The notes under the pieces are model-generated. The model saw only the letters and a list, made by a program, of their open reading frames with translations. It was not told the DNA's origin and ran no database searches. A DNA stretch of 64,000 bases from Rhodobacter sp. GTDB taxonomy: Bacteria; Pseudomonadota; Alphaproteobacteria; Rhodobacterales; Rhodobacteraceae. The translations under genes and the position numbers were made by a program. The stretch spans positions 1 through 64,000 of the forward strand of contig PNJK01000011.1 in the NCBI GenBank assembly GCA_013821825.1, given 5' to 3'. How positions within the stretch are numbered: the stretch's first letter is position 1; each line of letters begins with the position of its first letter. Positions 27,438 through 37,115 of the stretch are shown in pieces.

Positions 27438-28614
27438 ATGACTAGATATGATGGCGGCATGAACGTGGCCTTTTGCCTGCAGATGCTGGGCAAACCCGGG
27501 GCCGAAGTGCGCGAGACGACGGCCCGGATGCTTGCGCTGGTCAAGCTGGAGGAACTGGCCAATCGCAAGACGGCGAAGCTTTCTGGCGGCCAGCAAGAGC
27601 GTGTGGCGCGGGCACTGGCTCCGCAGCCCAGGGTGCTCCTCCTCGACGAACCGCTTTCGCCGCTGGACCTGAAGCTGCGCAAGGAAATCCAGATCGAACT
27701 GAAACGCCTGCAGACCGAGACCGGCATCACCGCCACGGACACCGACTATGACAGCAACGAAGCAGCGTCGGCGAAGATCGAAGCCGGCGGGCACGGCTTT
27801 GACCCGGTTGTGCCATCAGGCAACCACGTGAAGATCTTCCCGGACAAAGGCCTGGCAGTGCCGCTGGATCTGGCAAGACTGCCAAGCCATGCCAACATCG
27901 CACCCGAATGGCGCGACGTGGTCTGGGACCCGGGCCGCACCAATTCGATCCCCTGGCAATGGGGCACGGTCGGCGTGGCCGTCGATACCGCGATCTATTC
28001 CGGCGAAATCAACACCTCGGCCGTCCGGCTGGAAGTGCCGGATGAATCGAAGGGCAGGATCAGCCTTGTCCCGGAGATGCCCGAGACCGTGACGCTGGCC
28101 ACGCTCAACTACGGCGGCGAGCCCTTCAGCGAGGATCTGGAGGTCCTGAAGAAGGTCCGCGACGGGCTTTTGGCGGCAAAGCCGAACTGGATCGCCATGG
28201 ATCTTGGCGCGACGGAAAAGACGTCGAACAAGGACCGGGCTGCGTCGGCGAGCTGGAACGGCTCGACCATGCGGATCCGCCAGAACCTGCCGACCGTGGC
28301 CTACGGCTACCCCAGGAAAAGCTACACGCTGTGGCTGGACGGGCGTAATGCTACTGAAGGACGCGGAGAACCTGGACGAGGCCTGTGCCTTCATGGACTT
28401 CACCCTGAAGCCCGAGAACGCGGCGCCGATCTCGAACTTTGCCCGCTATGCAAACGGTGTTGCGGGATCAGAGGCCTTCATGGACGCCGAAATGGCCACT
28501 GCGCCCGAGGTTGTGATCCCGGAAGGGCACAAGGCCAACGGCGGCATCTTGCCGGTTTGCGGCGAAAAGGCGCGGGAATGCATGACCGCAATCTGGGCCG
28601 GACTGCAAAGATGA
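27438..28614 (+). pseudogene. Fused, frameshifted remnant of a PotA/PotD-type ABC importer
   Basis: The first part is an ABC ATPase lacking its N-terminal third: no Walker A, but [13 protein letters not shown] (signature) and [12 protein letters not shown] (Walker B) remain, ending at LQTETGIT before the H-loop. At about 27737 the frame passes directly into a PotD-like solute-binding protein lacking its N-terminus ([33 protein letters not shown]). Near 28341 one extra G in GACGGGCGT shifts the frame; the match resumes as [20 protein letters not shown] to a stop at 28614. No functional transporter could result. The start given is arbitrary. Confidence 0.88.
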
Positions 28615-28629
28615 TCGGCCTTGAACAAA

Positions 28630-28655
28630 GTGCCGGGGCAAAGCAGCCCCGGCAC
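28630..28655 (+). terminator. Terminator hairpin after the ABC importer remnant
   Basis: A perfect 10-bp stem (GTGCCGGGGC/GCCCCGGCAC) encloses AAAGCA and is followed by CTTTGG. It sits 16 bases after the old solute-binding-protein stop, where a transporter operon's terminator or attenuator would lie. Confidence 0.65.
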
Positions 28656-28737
28656 AGACCTTTGGCAGAGCCGGCCCGAAGCCCGCGTCCAAAATGCGCT
28701 TTGCCTTACCCGAGAGTAGTTCCGAAAAGAGCAAGAC

Positions 28738-30159
28738 ATGCTGGAATGGTCAGCAACCAAGCTTAGCCGAGCGATCCATACGCGGCAGGTGGCACCGTCC
28801 GAGGTAATGGCGGCCCATCTCGAGCAGGTGACCGCAGTGAATGGCTCGGTGAACGCGATCGTTTCCGGACGCGATCCTGATGCCCTGCTGGCCGAAGCGC
28901 GGGCCTTGGATGACGTGGCTCCGAAGGGGTGGCTGCATGGCATTCCGCTTGCAGTCAAAGACCTGCTGGCCACGGCGGGTTTGCGGACCACCTGGGGATC
29001 GCCGCTTTTTGCCAGGCACGTGCCGGTGCAGGATGACCTTGTGGTAGCCCGGATGCGGGCAGCAGGGGCAGTCTTCACCGGCAAGACCAATGTGCCGGAA
29101 TGGGGCCAGGGCTCGCACAGTTTCAACCCGGTATTTGGCGTCACGCGGAACCCTTATGACCTGTCACGGTCTGCGGGCGGGTCCTCGGGCGGCGCCGCCG
29201 CAGCGCTGGCGACGCGTATGGCATGGGTCGCCGACGGATCGGACATGATGGGGTCCTTGCGCAATCCGGCAGCCTTCTGCAACGTCTATGGCTTTCGACC
29301 GACATGGGGCCTTGTTCCTGCCGATGCCGACGGGGACACCTATCTGGCGACGCTGGCGACCGAGGGTCCGATGGCACGGACCGTCGAAGATCTTGCCCGG
29401 TTTCTGCTGGTGATGGCGGGCGAGAACCCCGAGGTTCCCTTCCCGCGCGCGGTTCCGGATGTGCTTGGCAATCTTGACCAAGGCGTCAAGGGGCTGCGGA
29501 TCGGCTGGCTGGCCGATTGGGGCGGTGCCTATGCGATGGAGCCGGGGATACTTGAGGCCTGCGAGACGGGCCTGCGGCTGCTGGAGGAGATGGGCGCGGC
29601 GGTCGAACCCCTGCCCCCGCCTTTTCCAGCGGAAAAGCTTTGGCAATCCTGGGTCACTTTGCGTGCGATGCTGAACGCAGGAAGCAAACGGGCTCTGGCG
29701 GAAGACCCGGCGAAACGGTCCATGACCAAGCCCGAAACCCTGTGGGAAATCGAGCATGGTCTGGGCCTGTCGGCACAAGCCGTGCATGAGGCGAGCGTGA
29801 TTCGCAGCCGCTGGCATGCCCATGCCGCGCGCCTTTTTGACCGGTTTGATGCCGTGGTCCTGCCATCGGCGCAGGTCTGGCCCTTCCCCGCCGGCTGGCG
29901 CTGGCCGGAAGAGATTGCCGGGCGAAAGATGGACACCTATCACCGCTGGATGGAGGTCGTCGTCCCCGCCAGCCTGATCGGCCTGCCCGCCCTGTCCGTC
30001 CCTGTCGGTTTTGGATCGGCGGGGTTGCCGATGGGCATGCAGATCATCGGTCGCTCCGGCGATGACGCCGGGGTGCTGGCGATCGGGCAGGCCTGGCACC
30101 GGGCAACCGAATGGCCGCAGAAACACCCACCTCTGGTCGCCGTGCCGGAATCGCGCTAG
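28738..30159 (+). CDS. Amidase signature family protein (second copy)
   Basis: A 473-residue amidase, a distant paralogue of the one at 25951. The lysine (LAVKDLL) and cis-serine ([11 protein letters not shown]) are intact; around the nucleophile the sequence reads [14 protein letters not shown], where the usual GSDGGGS has two Met substitutions but keeps the serine. It is probably active on a different amide. It follows the decayed ABC importer and its terminator, so it needs its own promoter in the 82 bases before the ATG. Confidence 0.92.
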   Translation: MLEWSATKLSRAIHTRQVAPSEVMAAHLEQVTAVNGSVNAIVSGRDPDALLAEARALDDVAPKGWLHGIPLAVKDLLATAGLRTTWGSPLFARHVPVQDDLVVARMRAAGAVFTGKTNVPEWGQGSHSFNPVFGVTRNPYDLSRSAGGSSGGAAAALATRMAWVADGSDMMGSLRNPAAFCNVYGFRPTWGLVPADADGDTYLATLATEGPMARTVEDLARFLLVMAGENPEVPFPRAVPDVLGNLDQGVKGLRIGWLADWGGAYAMEPGILEACETGLRLLEEMGAAVEPLPPPFPAEKLWQSWVTLRAMLNAGSKRALAEDPAKRSMTKPETLWEIEHGLGLSAQAVHEASVIRSRWHAHAARLFDRFDAVVLPSAQVWPFPAGWRWPEEIAGRKMDTYHRWMEVVVPASLIGLPALSVPVGFGSAGLPMGMQIIGRSGDDAGVLAIGQAWHRATEWPQKHPPLVAVPESR

Positions 30160-30180
30160 GCCTGCGCTTCAGGAGGCGAC

Positions 30181-31116
30181 ATGCGAATTCTCGTTATTGG
30201 GTCCGGGTCTATCGGACGGCGGCATCATGACAATCTGCAGGCGCTGGGGGTCGCATCGCGGCTGCTGTCCTGGCGGGACAGCGGCATTGACGGGGCCCTG
30301 CGGGCGATGGACGCGGCCGAGGCCGTGGTGATTGCCACCGCAACCGACATCCGCCTTCCGTTGGTGTCGGCGGCGGCTGCAAGGGGCTTGCCGCTCTATA
30401 TCGAAAAGCCGCTCGCCTTCCGTCCGGAGGACGTGGAAGAGATTGCCATGGTCGCGGCCCCGGTTGCGGATCGGTCGATGCTTGGGCTGATGCTGCGCTA
30501 TCACCCGGCGGTGCGGGCCCTTGCTGCCGCGGACCTGTCGGATGTCTTCCAGTTTGCCCTGACAATCGGCCATGATGTCACTCAATGGCGCGCAAATTGG
30601 CGGTTCTCTGAAAGCTACGCGGCCCGCGCCGACGGAGGTGGAGCGCTGCTGGACCTTTGCCATGAGCTTGACCTTGCAGCGTGCCTTTTCCCCGGGCTGA
30701 CAGTCACGCGGGTTGAAAGCCTTGGCCACCAGGCCTTTCCCGGCGTGGACTTCGCCAGCCGGATTTCGCTTCAACGTCAGGGTGTTGTGGGCGACGTTTC
30801 GATGGATTACCTCACTCCGCAGCTGCACCGCCGGACAATCCTGCGGGGTCATGAGCGGATGCATGACTTCGATCTTGCGCGCCAGTCCTATCAGGTGACC
30901 GAGCCCGAAGGTCCGCGCATGCTTGACCTTCCGCTGGAACGCAATGCCATGTTCCTCGACACCATGCGCGACTTTCTGGCGCTGGTCGCGGGCCGCGAAA
31001 CGTCGGGAAATCCGCTGTTGCCCCGGCTTGACCTTTGCATCCCTTCGGCCCGTCTGGTGGCACAGGCATGGGCTGCACGAAGCTTCGTCGGCGAAATCAC
31101 CAAGGAGATCCTATGA
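30181..31116 (+). CDS. Gfo/Idh/MocA family oxidoreductase of the nonulosonic acid cluster
   Basis: A 311-residue NAD(P)-binding oxidoreductase with an N-terminal Rossmann motif (VIGSGSIGRRHHDNL) and the EKP signature (YIEKPLAFRP). Related proteins occur beside NeuA- and PtmA-like genes in surface-sugar clusters. A strong ribosome-binding site (AGGAGGCGAC) precedes the ATG. The CMP-sugar synthetase follows after 13 bases and the SDR after that, forming a three-gene operon. The exact sugar substrate is unknown. Confidence 0.88.
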   Translation: MRILVIGSGSIGRRHHDNLQALGVASRLLSWRDSGIDGALRAMDAAEAVVIATATDIRLPLVSAAAARGLPLYIEKPLAFRPEDVEEIAMVAAPVADRSMLGLMLRYHPAVRALAAADLSDVFQFALTIGHDVTQWRANWRFSESYAARADGGGALLDLCHELDLAACLFPGLTVTRVESLGHQAFPGVDFASRISLQRQGVVGDVSMDYLTPQLHRRTILRGHERMHDFDLARQSYQVTEPEGPRMLDLPLERNAMFLDTMRDFLALVAGRETSGNPLLPRLDLCIPSARLVAQAWAARSFVGEITKEIL

Positions 31117-31129
31117 TGAGGTCTTTCCC

Positions 31130-31825
31130 ATGATCCTGGGGCATATCGGTGCGCGGAAAGGCTCCAAGGGCGTGCCGGGCAAGAACTTCCGGATGATCCA
31201 CGGCAAGCCGCTGATTGACTGGTCGCTGGACCAGCTTCTTGCGCATCCGCTGGTGGATGCGGTGGTAGTCTCGACCGACGATCCAGAGATTTATGACCAC
31301 GCCGTCGCGAAGGGGGCTTTGAAGATCGGTCTGCGACCTGCGCATCTGGCCACTGACACTGCGGGGAAATGGGGCGTCTGGCAGCATGCGCTGGAGGCAT
31401 CGGAAGCCCTGATCGGACCGGTTGACGCATTCCTCGATCTCGACTGCACCTCGCCGCTACGGTTGCCAGAGGACATTACCGCCGCGCTGGCACTTTACAA
31501 TATCGAACATCCTGACCTGGTGATGAGCTGCTGTGAAGCACGAAAGAATCCATATTTCAACCTTGTCGAACCGGACGCCACTGGCGCGCTGCATGTCTCG
31601 AAGCCGCTTCCCGGTGGGGTGGTCGCCCGCCAGCAGGCCCCCATCGTCTATGAGCATGCGGCTTCGACCTATGTCGTGTCCCCTGCCTATCTGAAGCGAT
31701 CGAAGGGGCTGTGGGAGGGGCGGGTGATCCCTTATCTCATGCCGCCCGAGCGCTGCGTCGACATCGATACCCCTTTCGACTTCCGCCTTGTCGAGTTCCT
31801 GATGCAAGAGGCCCAGAATGACTGA
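31130..31825 (+). CDS. CMP-nonulosonate cytidylyltransferase (NeuA/PtmB-like)
   Basis: A 231-residue acylneuraminate cytidylyltransferase family protein. The N-terminal CTP-binding motif RKGSKGVPGKN is intact, and DCTSPLRLPEDI and VDIDTPFDFRLVEF match the family. It would join CMP to a nonulosonic acid made by the NeuB-like enzyme at 38690. ATG 31130 follows TGAGGTC; its last 8 bases overlap the SDR gene. Substrate (Neu5Ac, legionaminate or another) cannot be decided. Confidence 0.9.
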   Translation: MILGHIGARKGSKGVPGKNFRMIHGKPLIDWSLDQLLAHPLVDAVVVSTDDPEIYDHAVAKGALKIGLRPAHLATDTAGKWGVWQHALEASEALIGPVDAFLDLDCTSPLRLPEDITAALALYNIEHPDLVMSCCEARKNPYFNLVEPDATGALHVSKPLPGGVVARQQAPIVYEHAASTYVVSPAYLKRSKGLWEGRVIPYLMPPERCVDIDTPFDFRLVEFLMQEAQND

Positions 31826-32609
31826 ACAACTGACAGGCCGCACGGTCTTCATCACCGGATCGGGGGGCGTCCTTGGATCGACCTACGTCCGCCGTATGCT
31901 CGCCGAGGGCGCGCGGGTGATCGCATCCGACCTGCCCGGCAAGCGGGCCGACGCGCTTGTCGAGACACATGGGAAGAACCCTGACTTCCGCTTCTATCCT
32001 TTGGACGTGGCCAACGAGGATGAAGTCGGCGAGATTTTCCAGCGCATCCTGAAGGACGGGTGGCAACCGAACGTCGTTTTGAACAACGCGGCCATCACGG
32101 GCGAGCTTCTGATGGGCGCAGGACAGTCCTTCCCGGATTTTGCCGACCTCAAGGTCAGCGACTGGGAAAAGACCATGCGCACCAACCTGACCGGCCCGTT
32201 CATGGTCGCGCGGCAGATGGACCGGGACATTGTAGGCAAATGGCCTTGCACGCTGGTCAACGTCGCCTCGATGTACGCGCTGAACGGCGCACACCACCAG
32301 ATTTATGACGGGATGCCGTTCAAGAATTTCTCGGCCTACGGGGTGACCAAGGCTGGCATCCACGGGCTTACCGTCTGGCTGGCCGGCTACTGGGCGCCAA
32401 GGGGGGCAACCGTCAATACCATCGCGCCCGGGGCTGTCTTCAACAACCACTCGGACGAGTTCCAGCGCCGGGTGGGTGAGCTAATCATGCTGAACCGAAT
32501 GGCAAAGCCGGATGAGATTGCCGATGCGATGTTGTTCCTGTGCAGCACTCAGGCGGGGTACATGACCGGGCAGATGATCAACGTCGATGGCGGGTTCAGC
32601 GGCTGGTAA
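31818..32609 (+). CDS. SDR family oxidoreductase (PtmA-like)
   Basis: A 263-residue short-chain dehydrogenase. The cofactor motif TGSGGVLG, NNAA, the catalytic serine (NVASMYALNG) and YxxxK (YGVTKAG) are present, and the C-terminus MINVDGGFSGW is standard. Its place after a CMP-sugar synthetase recalls Campylobacter PtmA-PtmB, which act in legionaminic acid synthesis. An 8-base overlap with the upstream gene indicates coupling. Its 3' end overlaps the convergent Kdo transferase by 14 bases. Confidence 0.88.
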   Translation: MTEQLTGRTVFITGSGGVLGSTYVRRMLAEGARVIASDLPGKRADALVETHGKNPDFRFYPLDVANEDEVGEIFQRILKDGWQPNVVLNNAAITGELLMGAGQSFPDFADLKVSDWEKTMRTNLTGPFMVARQMDRDIVGKWPCTLVNVASMYALNGAHHQIYDGMPFKNFSAYGVTKAGIHGLTVWLAGYWAPRGATVNTIAPGAVFNNHSDEFQRRVGELIMLNRMAKPDEIADAMLFLCSTQAGYMTGQMINVDGGFSGW

Positions 32610-33879
32610 GCGCGCGATCCAAGGCGGCAATCGTGCGGGACGTGGCCCCGGCGTGGTCGGCAAAGAACGCCTCGATCTTCTCCGGTGTCGGTCCCGGCCA
32701 GCCGGTCAGCGCCTCGGCCAGGGCTGCGGGCGTCTTGACTTGCAGGCAGACCTCGGCCGCAATCGCCTCGGTCGCGGGGTACTCGATGGTGTGGATGTTC
32801 GGCCCGACGATCACCGGCCTTTTCAGGGCCAGCGGCTCGATGATGTTATGCGCACCCTTGGGAGTGAACCCGCCGCCGGTGACCACCCGGTCAGCCAGAG
32901 CGATGTAGAAATACATCTCGCCAAGACTGTCTCCCAACAGGACATCCGCACCGCCCAGGCCGCATTGGGATGCAAGGGTCGCGTCAAGGACCTCGCTGCG
33001 CCGGATGGCACGCAGCCCACGGGCCGCGATCAGGGCGGAAACCTCATCAAACCGTTCCGGCTTGCGCGGGACATAGACGAAGAATGGACGCTCAGACGTC
33101 TTCAATGCGGCGGCAATCGCATCAAGGTAGATGCCGTCTTCCCCCTCCACCGCCGAGGCGATGGTGATTACCGGGCGACCACCCGCAAGCCGCGCCCGCA
33201 ACGCCGCCGCCGCCGCTGGCTGGGCCGCAGGGATCGGCTGGTCAAAGCGCAACTCGCCCGTGACCTCGATCCGCTCGACGCCGATGCTGGCGAACCGCTC
33301 TGCCTGCAGGTCGGATTTCACCAGCGCCCCTGCAAAGCCCCGCATCAGATCGTGCCGCAGCGGAAATTTCTTATCCCGCGCCATCGACTTGGTCGGATAC
33401 TGGGCGTTGCACATGAACAGCGGAATCCCGGCGGCCTTGGCGGCAAAGATCATCCGGGGCCAGATCTCGATCTCCATGACCAACCCGGCGCTTGGACGGA
33501 AGGCGCGGAAGAAGCCGCGATAGGCCCATGAGGTTTCGAATGGCACCCAGACAGAGGCCATTCGGCCCTCCGCGATTTCCGTGGCAAAGACGCGTTCGGC
33601 CTCACGCCGCCCGGCCGGGGTGAAATGGGTGGTGACGACCTTGTCACCCCGGTCCAGAAGCGCACGCACCAGAGGCACCGCGCTGCGCATCTCACCCAGA
33701 CTGACCGCATGGATCCAGACCGCGCCGGTCAGGCGCTGTCGGTAGCGGCCGAACCTCTCGGCAAGGTGGCGGGTGTAGAGCGGATCTTTCCGACCGCGCC
33801 GCCAAAGGTAGATCAGCACTGCGGGCAGGCCGACGTGCCACAAGGCTGACCAAAGGCGCAGGAACAGCCAAATCCTCAT
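32596..33879 (-). CDS. Kdo transferase family glycosyltransferase (GT30), divergent copy
   Basis: A 427-residue GT30 protein with an N-terminal membrane anchor (LWSALWHVGLPAVLIYLW), the catalytic-base motif HAVSLGE, MEIEIWP, VPRKPERF and a GGGF-type donor loop. The usual GGHNPLE is altered to KGAHNIIEPL and GDTMGE to GDSLGE. It uses a CMP-octulosonate-type donor at the inner membrane. It follows the second GT30 gene with a 4-base overlap; both lie downstream of the NeuC-like gene. It may be a Kdo transferase or one adapted to a related sugar. Confidence 0.85.
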   Translation of the reverse strand: MRIWLFLRLWSALWHVGLPAVLIYLWRRGRKDPLYTRHLAERFGRYRQRLTGAVWIHAVSLGEMRSAVPLVRALLDRGDKVVTTHFTPAGRREAERVFATEIAEGRMASVWVPFETSWAYRGFFRAFRPSAGLVMEIEIWPRMIFAAKAAGIPLFMCNAQYPTKSMARDKKFPLRHDLMRGFAGALVKSDLQAERFASIGVERIEVTGELRFDQPIPAAQPAAAAALRARLAGGRPVITIASAVEGEDGIYLDAIAAALKTSERPFFVYVPRKPERFDEVSALIAARGLRAIRRSEVLDATLASQCGLGGADVLLGDSLGEMYFYIALADRVVTGGGFTPKGAHNIIEPLALKRPVIVGPNIHTIEYPATEAIAAEVCLQVKTPAALAEALTGWPGPTPEKIEAFFADHAGATSRTIAALDRALTSR

Positions 33880-35123
33880 GCAGATCCCCCAAGCGCCAAT
33901 AGCTCTGCCGCAAGGGGCGCAAGACCCGCCCGCGCGGATTCGGCCATGGTCCGCCCCTTTGCGCCCATGGCCGGATTGAGCGCCTGCAATTCCTTAGCCA
34001 AGGTTTCAACGCTAACCGCACGGGCAGCCCCTGCCCCGTCCAGACTCTCATAATCCTGCGCAAAGTTCGCAACCCTTGGCCCGTGCAAGACGGCAGCGCC
34101 AAGGGCGGCTGGTTCCCAAGGGTTATGCCCTTCGATGAGGCCGAAAGTTCCGCCCATAAGCGCAACCGGGGCAAGGCGGTACCAAAGGCCAAGCTGGCCA
34201 AAGCCATCCGCAAGATGCACCGCCCCGGTGGGTAGGTCGGGGTCCACGGAAACCGGCAGACCCGGGGGAATGGCAGCAAGAATTTCACCGCGCCGGCCAG
34301 GATAGCGCGGCACCAGGATCAGGCACCAGTCAGGGTCGGCCGCATGAAGCCTGACCTGCGCAGCAAATGCCACCGCCTCGTCCTCGGCATGGGATGATGC
34401 CGCAACCCAAGGCCTTCGACCCTTCAAGGCCCGTTGCACCTGCGTCAGCCGCGTCGCGTCTACGGACAGGGGCGGGGCGGCGGACTTCAGCGATCCGGTC
34501 ACCCGGACGCCTACAGCACCCAGCGCGGCAAGATGTCGGGCAGTCGGCGCATCCTGCGCGCCAACAAGATCAAAGCGCGCGAAGAGATCGGCATAAAGTT
34601 GGCGCCACCTTGCGCGCCGGGCAAATGCATCGGCATTCATGCGCGCATTGACCAGCGCCAGCGGCACCCCCTGCGCGGCTGTCGCAACCACGGCACCGGG
34701 CCAGAGGTCCTGCTCAGCCCAGATCGAAAGACTGGGGCGCCAATGGTCAAGGAACCGCGCAAGATAGCGGGGCGCGTCCAGCGGCAGGAACTGATGGCGG
34801 GTACGTGGCGGCAAGTTCGCGGCAAGAACCTCTGCAGATGCCCGGGTGGTCGAGGTTACCAGAAACTCCACCTCCGGGTCGCAGTCGGCCATCGCGGCAA
34901 TCAGACCGCGCAGGGCCAGCACCTCGCCCAAGCCGACGGCATGCAACCAGACCAGTCGCCCAGCGGGGCGGGGCAACGTCGCCTCACCCAGCTTTTCACG
35001 CCAGCGATGAGGCATTTCCTTGCCCTTCGCCAGTCTCCGCCGCAAGATCAGTGGCGCAACCAGCGGCAAGGCCCGCATCGCAAGCAGCCAGACCCGAAGC
35101 AGGGGGCCCGTCGGTTCAGGCAT
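33876..35123 (-). CDS. waaA: 3-deoxy-D-manno-octulosonic acid transferase (GT30)
   Basis: A 415-residue Kdo transferase, closer to the classical family than its neighbour: HAVGLGE (catalytic Glu), AEQDLWPG, GSLKSAAPP, VPRYPGRR and EGHNPWEPA. It adds Kdo from CMP-Kdo to lipid A precursor. The start at 35123 overlaps the neuC-like stop by 8 bases, and its stop overlaps the next GT30 start (ATGA), so three genes form one translationally linked unit. Which paralogue is the housekeeping WaaA is inferred from motif conservation. Confidence 0.82.
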   Translation of the reverse strand: MPEPTGPLLRVWLLAMRALPLVAPLILRRRLAKGKEMPHRWREKLGEATLPRPAGRLVWLHAVGLGEVLALRGLIAAMADCDPEVEFLVTSTTRASAEVLAANLPPRTRHQFLPLDAPRYLARFLDHWRPSLSIWAEQDLWPGAVVATAAQGVPLALVNARMNADAFARRARWRQLYADLFARFDLVGAQDAPTARHLAALGAVGVRVTGSLKSAAPPLSVDATRLTQVQRALKGRRPWVAASSHAEDEAVAFAAQVRLHAADPDWCLILVPRYPGRRGEILAAIPPGLPVSVDPDLPTGAVHLADGFGQLGLWYRLAPVALMGGTFGLIEGHNPWEPAALGAAVLHGPRVANFAQDYESLDGAGAARAVSVETLAKELQALNPAMGAKGRTMAESARAGLAPLAAELLALGGSA

Positions 35124-36237
35124 GATCCCGGAAGGCTTTCTGCAAGCCCAACTCCCAGAACTCCGGCCGATCCAGCACTTCGACGAAGCGCCCGGCGGCC
35201 GAGCCCTTGCCAAAGCCCTCATGCGCTTCGGACTTCTGGCCCCAGCTAGACTGGACGAACCCAAGGATCGCCGACCGGTCCGCCGCCATGCAGGTCTCCA
35301 CCGACGGCGCTTCGGCCCGGTTGGTCTGCCGCGTGCCCACATCCAGCGACGGCAGGCCAAGGAACGGTGCCTCGCGCACTCCGGCGCTGGAATTGCCAAC
35401 CATGCAGGCCGCATTCTTCATCAGCTCGGAGAAATGCGCAAAGCGCATCGAGGGCAGCACCCGGAACCGCGCCGCAGGCAGGTCAGCGAGCACGGCGAAG
35501 ATGGCCTCCGACCCCGGATCGTTGTTCGGTGCGATTACCACGAAATTGCGCCCGCTGTCCTCCAACGCCCCGAAAAGCCCAGCCGCCTGCGCCGCCATAG
35601 TCGTCTGTTCCGAGGTGACCGGGTGAAACACCGCAATCCCGTAATCGGCAAAGGCGATGGCATAGCGGTTCCTGACCTCGTCCAGCGTGACCCCCGACGG
35701 GCGGGCATGAAAATCCAGTTCGGGCGAGCCGATGACATGGATGGTCTCGCGCGGCTCTCCCAGCGCCCGCACCCGCCGCGCCGCCGCTTGAGACGAGACG
35801 AAATGATGCGTGCAGAGCTTGGTGTTGCAGTGCCGGAAGACCTCGTCGATCGTGCCCGAAACTTCCCCCCCCTCGACATGCGCCGAGCGGACGTAGTTCG
35901 TCGCCGCAACCAACGCGCCCGCCAGCGCCTCGATCCGGTCGCCGTGCAGGATGATCAGATCAGGCCGCGCCTTGGCCACGAATGCCGAAAAACCAGTGAC
36001 GGTGCGGGCCAGGATCAGATCCTGCGGGTCGCCTTCGTGCTGGTTTTCGTATTCCTCGACCGCGACCCCCGCCATCCGCCGCACCTCGTTCCGGGTCAGG
36101 CCATAGCGCTCCATCATGTGCATGCCGGTGACGAAGAAGGTGACCCGATGCCCCGCATCCCGCGCGGCGGCGGCAAGGGGTTCCAACTTGCCGAAATCGG
36201 CCCGGGTTCCGGTGAGGAAGAGGAGGTGGCGGGTCAT
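35116..36237 (-). CDS. neuC: Hydrolysing UDP-N-acetylglucosamine 2-epimerase (NeuC/LegG-like)
   Basis: A 373-residue GT-B-fold enzyme: it starts LLFLTGTRADFGKLEPL, with HGDRIEALAGA, HVEGGEVSGTIDEVFRH, THHFVSSQ, and GNSSAGVREAPFLG. The hydrolysing subgroup makes ManNAc (or the legionaminate precursor) from a UDP-sugar for the NeuB condensation step. It leads the operon with the two Kdo-transferase genes and is divergent from the glycosyltransferase at 36339. No dehydratase/aminotransferase pair is nearby, which favours a sialic-acid-type product over legionaminate, but not decisively. Confidence 0.88.
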   Translation of the reverse strand: MTRHLLFLTGTRADFGKLEPLAAAARDAGHRVTFFVTGMHMMERYGLTRNEVRRMAGVAVEEYENQHEGDPQDLILARTVTGFSAFVAKARPDLIILHGDRIEALAGALVAATNYVRSAHVEGGEVSGTIDEVFRHCNTKLCTHHFVSSQAAARRVRALGEPRETIHVIGSPELDFHARPSGVTLDEVRNRYAIAFADYGIAVFHPVTSEQTTMAAQAAGLFGALEDSGRNFVVIAPNNDPGSEAIFAVLADLPAARFRVLPSMRFAHFSELMKNAACMVGNSSAGVREAPFLGLPSLDVGTRQTNRAEAPSVETCMAADRSAILGFVQSSWGQKSEAHEGFGKGSAAGRFVEVLDRPEFWELGLQKAFRDHA

Positions 36238-36303
36238 GTCTCGCGCGCTTGATCAAATCGTTGAGATAGCCGAACAAGCGCCGGTTCACAACTGGACGCT
36301 GGC

Positions 36304-36332
36304 TTGTATGCCTTTCGCGCGATGGGTAAGAT
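36304..36332 (+). promoter_or_regulatory. Candidate promoter giving a leaderless mRNA
   Basis: TTGTAT (-35) and TAAGAT (-10) are separated by 17 bases, and the -10 box ends 6 bases before the ATG at 36339. Transcription would start at or next to the ATG; no ribosome-binding site precedes it. Confidence 0.4.
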
Positions 36333-36338
36333 GAATTT

Positions 36339-37115
36339 ATGACAGCGCTAACCTGCATCTGCCTCAAGTACGGCTCACTCTATGGGCCGGAGTACGTAAA
36401 CCGACTGTTGGGCGGTCTACGGCGTAATGCCTCCGAAGAAATTCGCTTGTGGTGCATGACCGATGATACGCGCGGCATCGACCCTAGGGTTGGCCTTCTG
36501 AATCTGCCGGTTGAACCATTCGCCGAACGGATGGAGGCCGCCCTGGACACCGCGCCGAAACGTGGCCGTCTCAAGAAGATAAGCCTGTTCCGGCCTGGAC
36601 TGATCCCCGATCATGAAGGGCCGATACTTGTTCTTGATCTGGACGTGGCGATCACCGGGCCAATTAAACCACTGTTTACATATGCTCCGCAAAAAATCTG
36701 CATGCGCCGGGAATGGCGCGGATCAAGCCGTGCTACCTCGCTTGGACACGGCTCTGTTGAGCGAATTGACCCAGGACGCCATGCCTATCTGTACGACTTC
36801 ATGGCAAGCAATCCGGAAGCTGCAGTCGCCTTTGGCGGCGGATCAGAACAGACCTACACATCGAAAAGCGCCGCGCGTGCTGGTGACTTTGAGCCTTACC
36901 CTGACAATTGGATTGTCAGCTTCAAATATGACTGCCGACCCCCTCGCCCTTTGAATCTGATTTTGGAGCCAAAACTGCCTGCAGACGCTCGGGTTGTCTG
37001 CTTTCATGGCCGACCAAAGATGGATGAAGCGGTGGCAGGTTACCGTGCCGGACCTTTGCGCAGCACGCGGCCCTGCGCTTGGTTGCGTGATGCCTGGATC
37101 GGAGAAGTGGCGTGA
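36339..37115 (+). CDS. Putative GT-A type glycosyltransferase
   Basis: A 258-residue protein with a nucleotide-sugar-transferase look: an N-terminal strand (TCICLKYGSLYG), a central DxD motif (LVLDLDVAITGPIKPLF), and a C-terminal VVCFHGRPKMDEA as in small Rhodobacterales glycosyltransferases. No donor or acceptor can be assigned. It overlaps the GT25 gene by 4 bases (GTGA). Base composition is poorer in GC than the flanking genes, as in the two genes after it, suggesting acquisition as a block. Confidence 0.7.
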   Translation: MTALTCICLKYGSLYGPEYVNRLLGGLRRNASEEIRLWCMTDDTRGIDPRVGLLNLPVEPFAERMEAALDTAPKRGRLKKISLFRPGLIPDHEGPILVLDLDVAITGPIKPLFTYAPQKICMRREWRGSSRATSLGHGSVERIDPGRHAYLYDFMASNPEAAVAFGGGSEQTYTSKSAARAGDFEPYPDNWIVSFKYDCRPPRPLNLILEPKLPADARVVCFHGRPKMDEAVAGYRAGPLRSTRPCAWLRDAWIGEVA

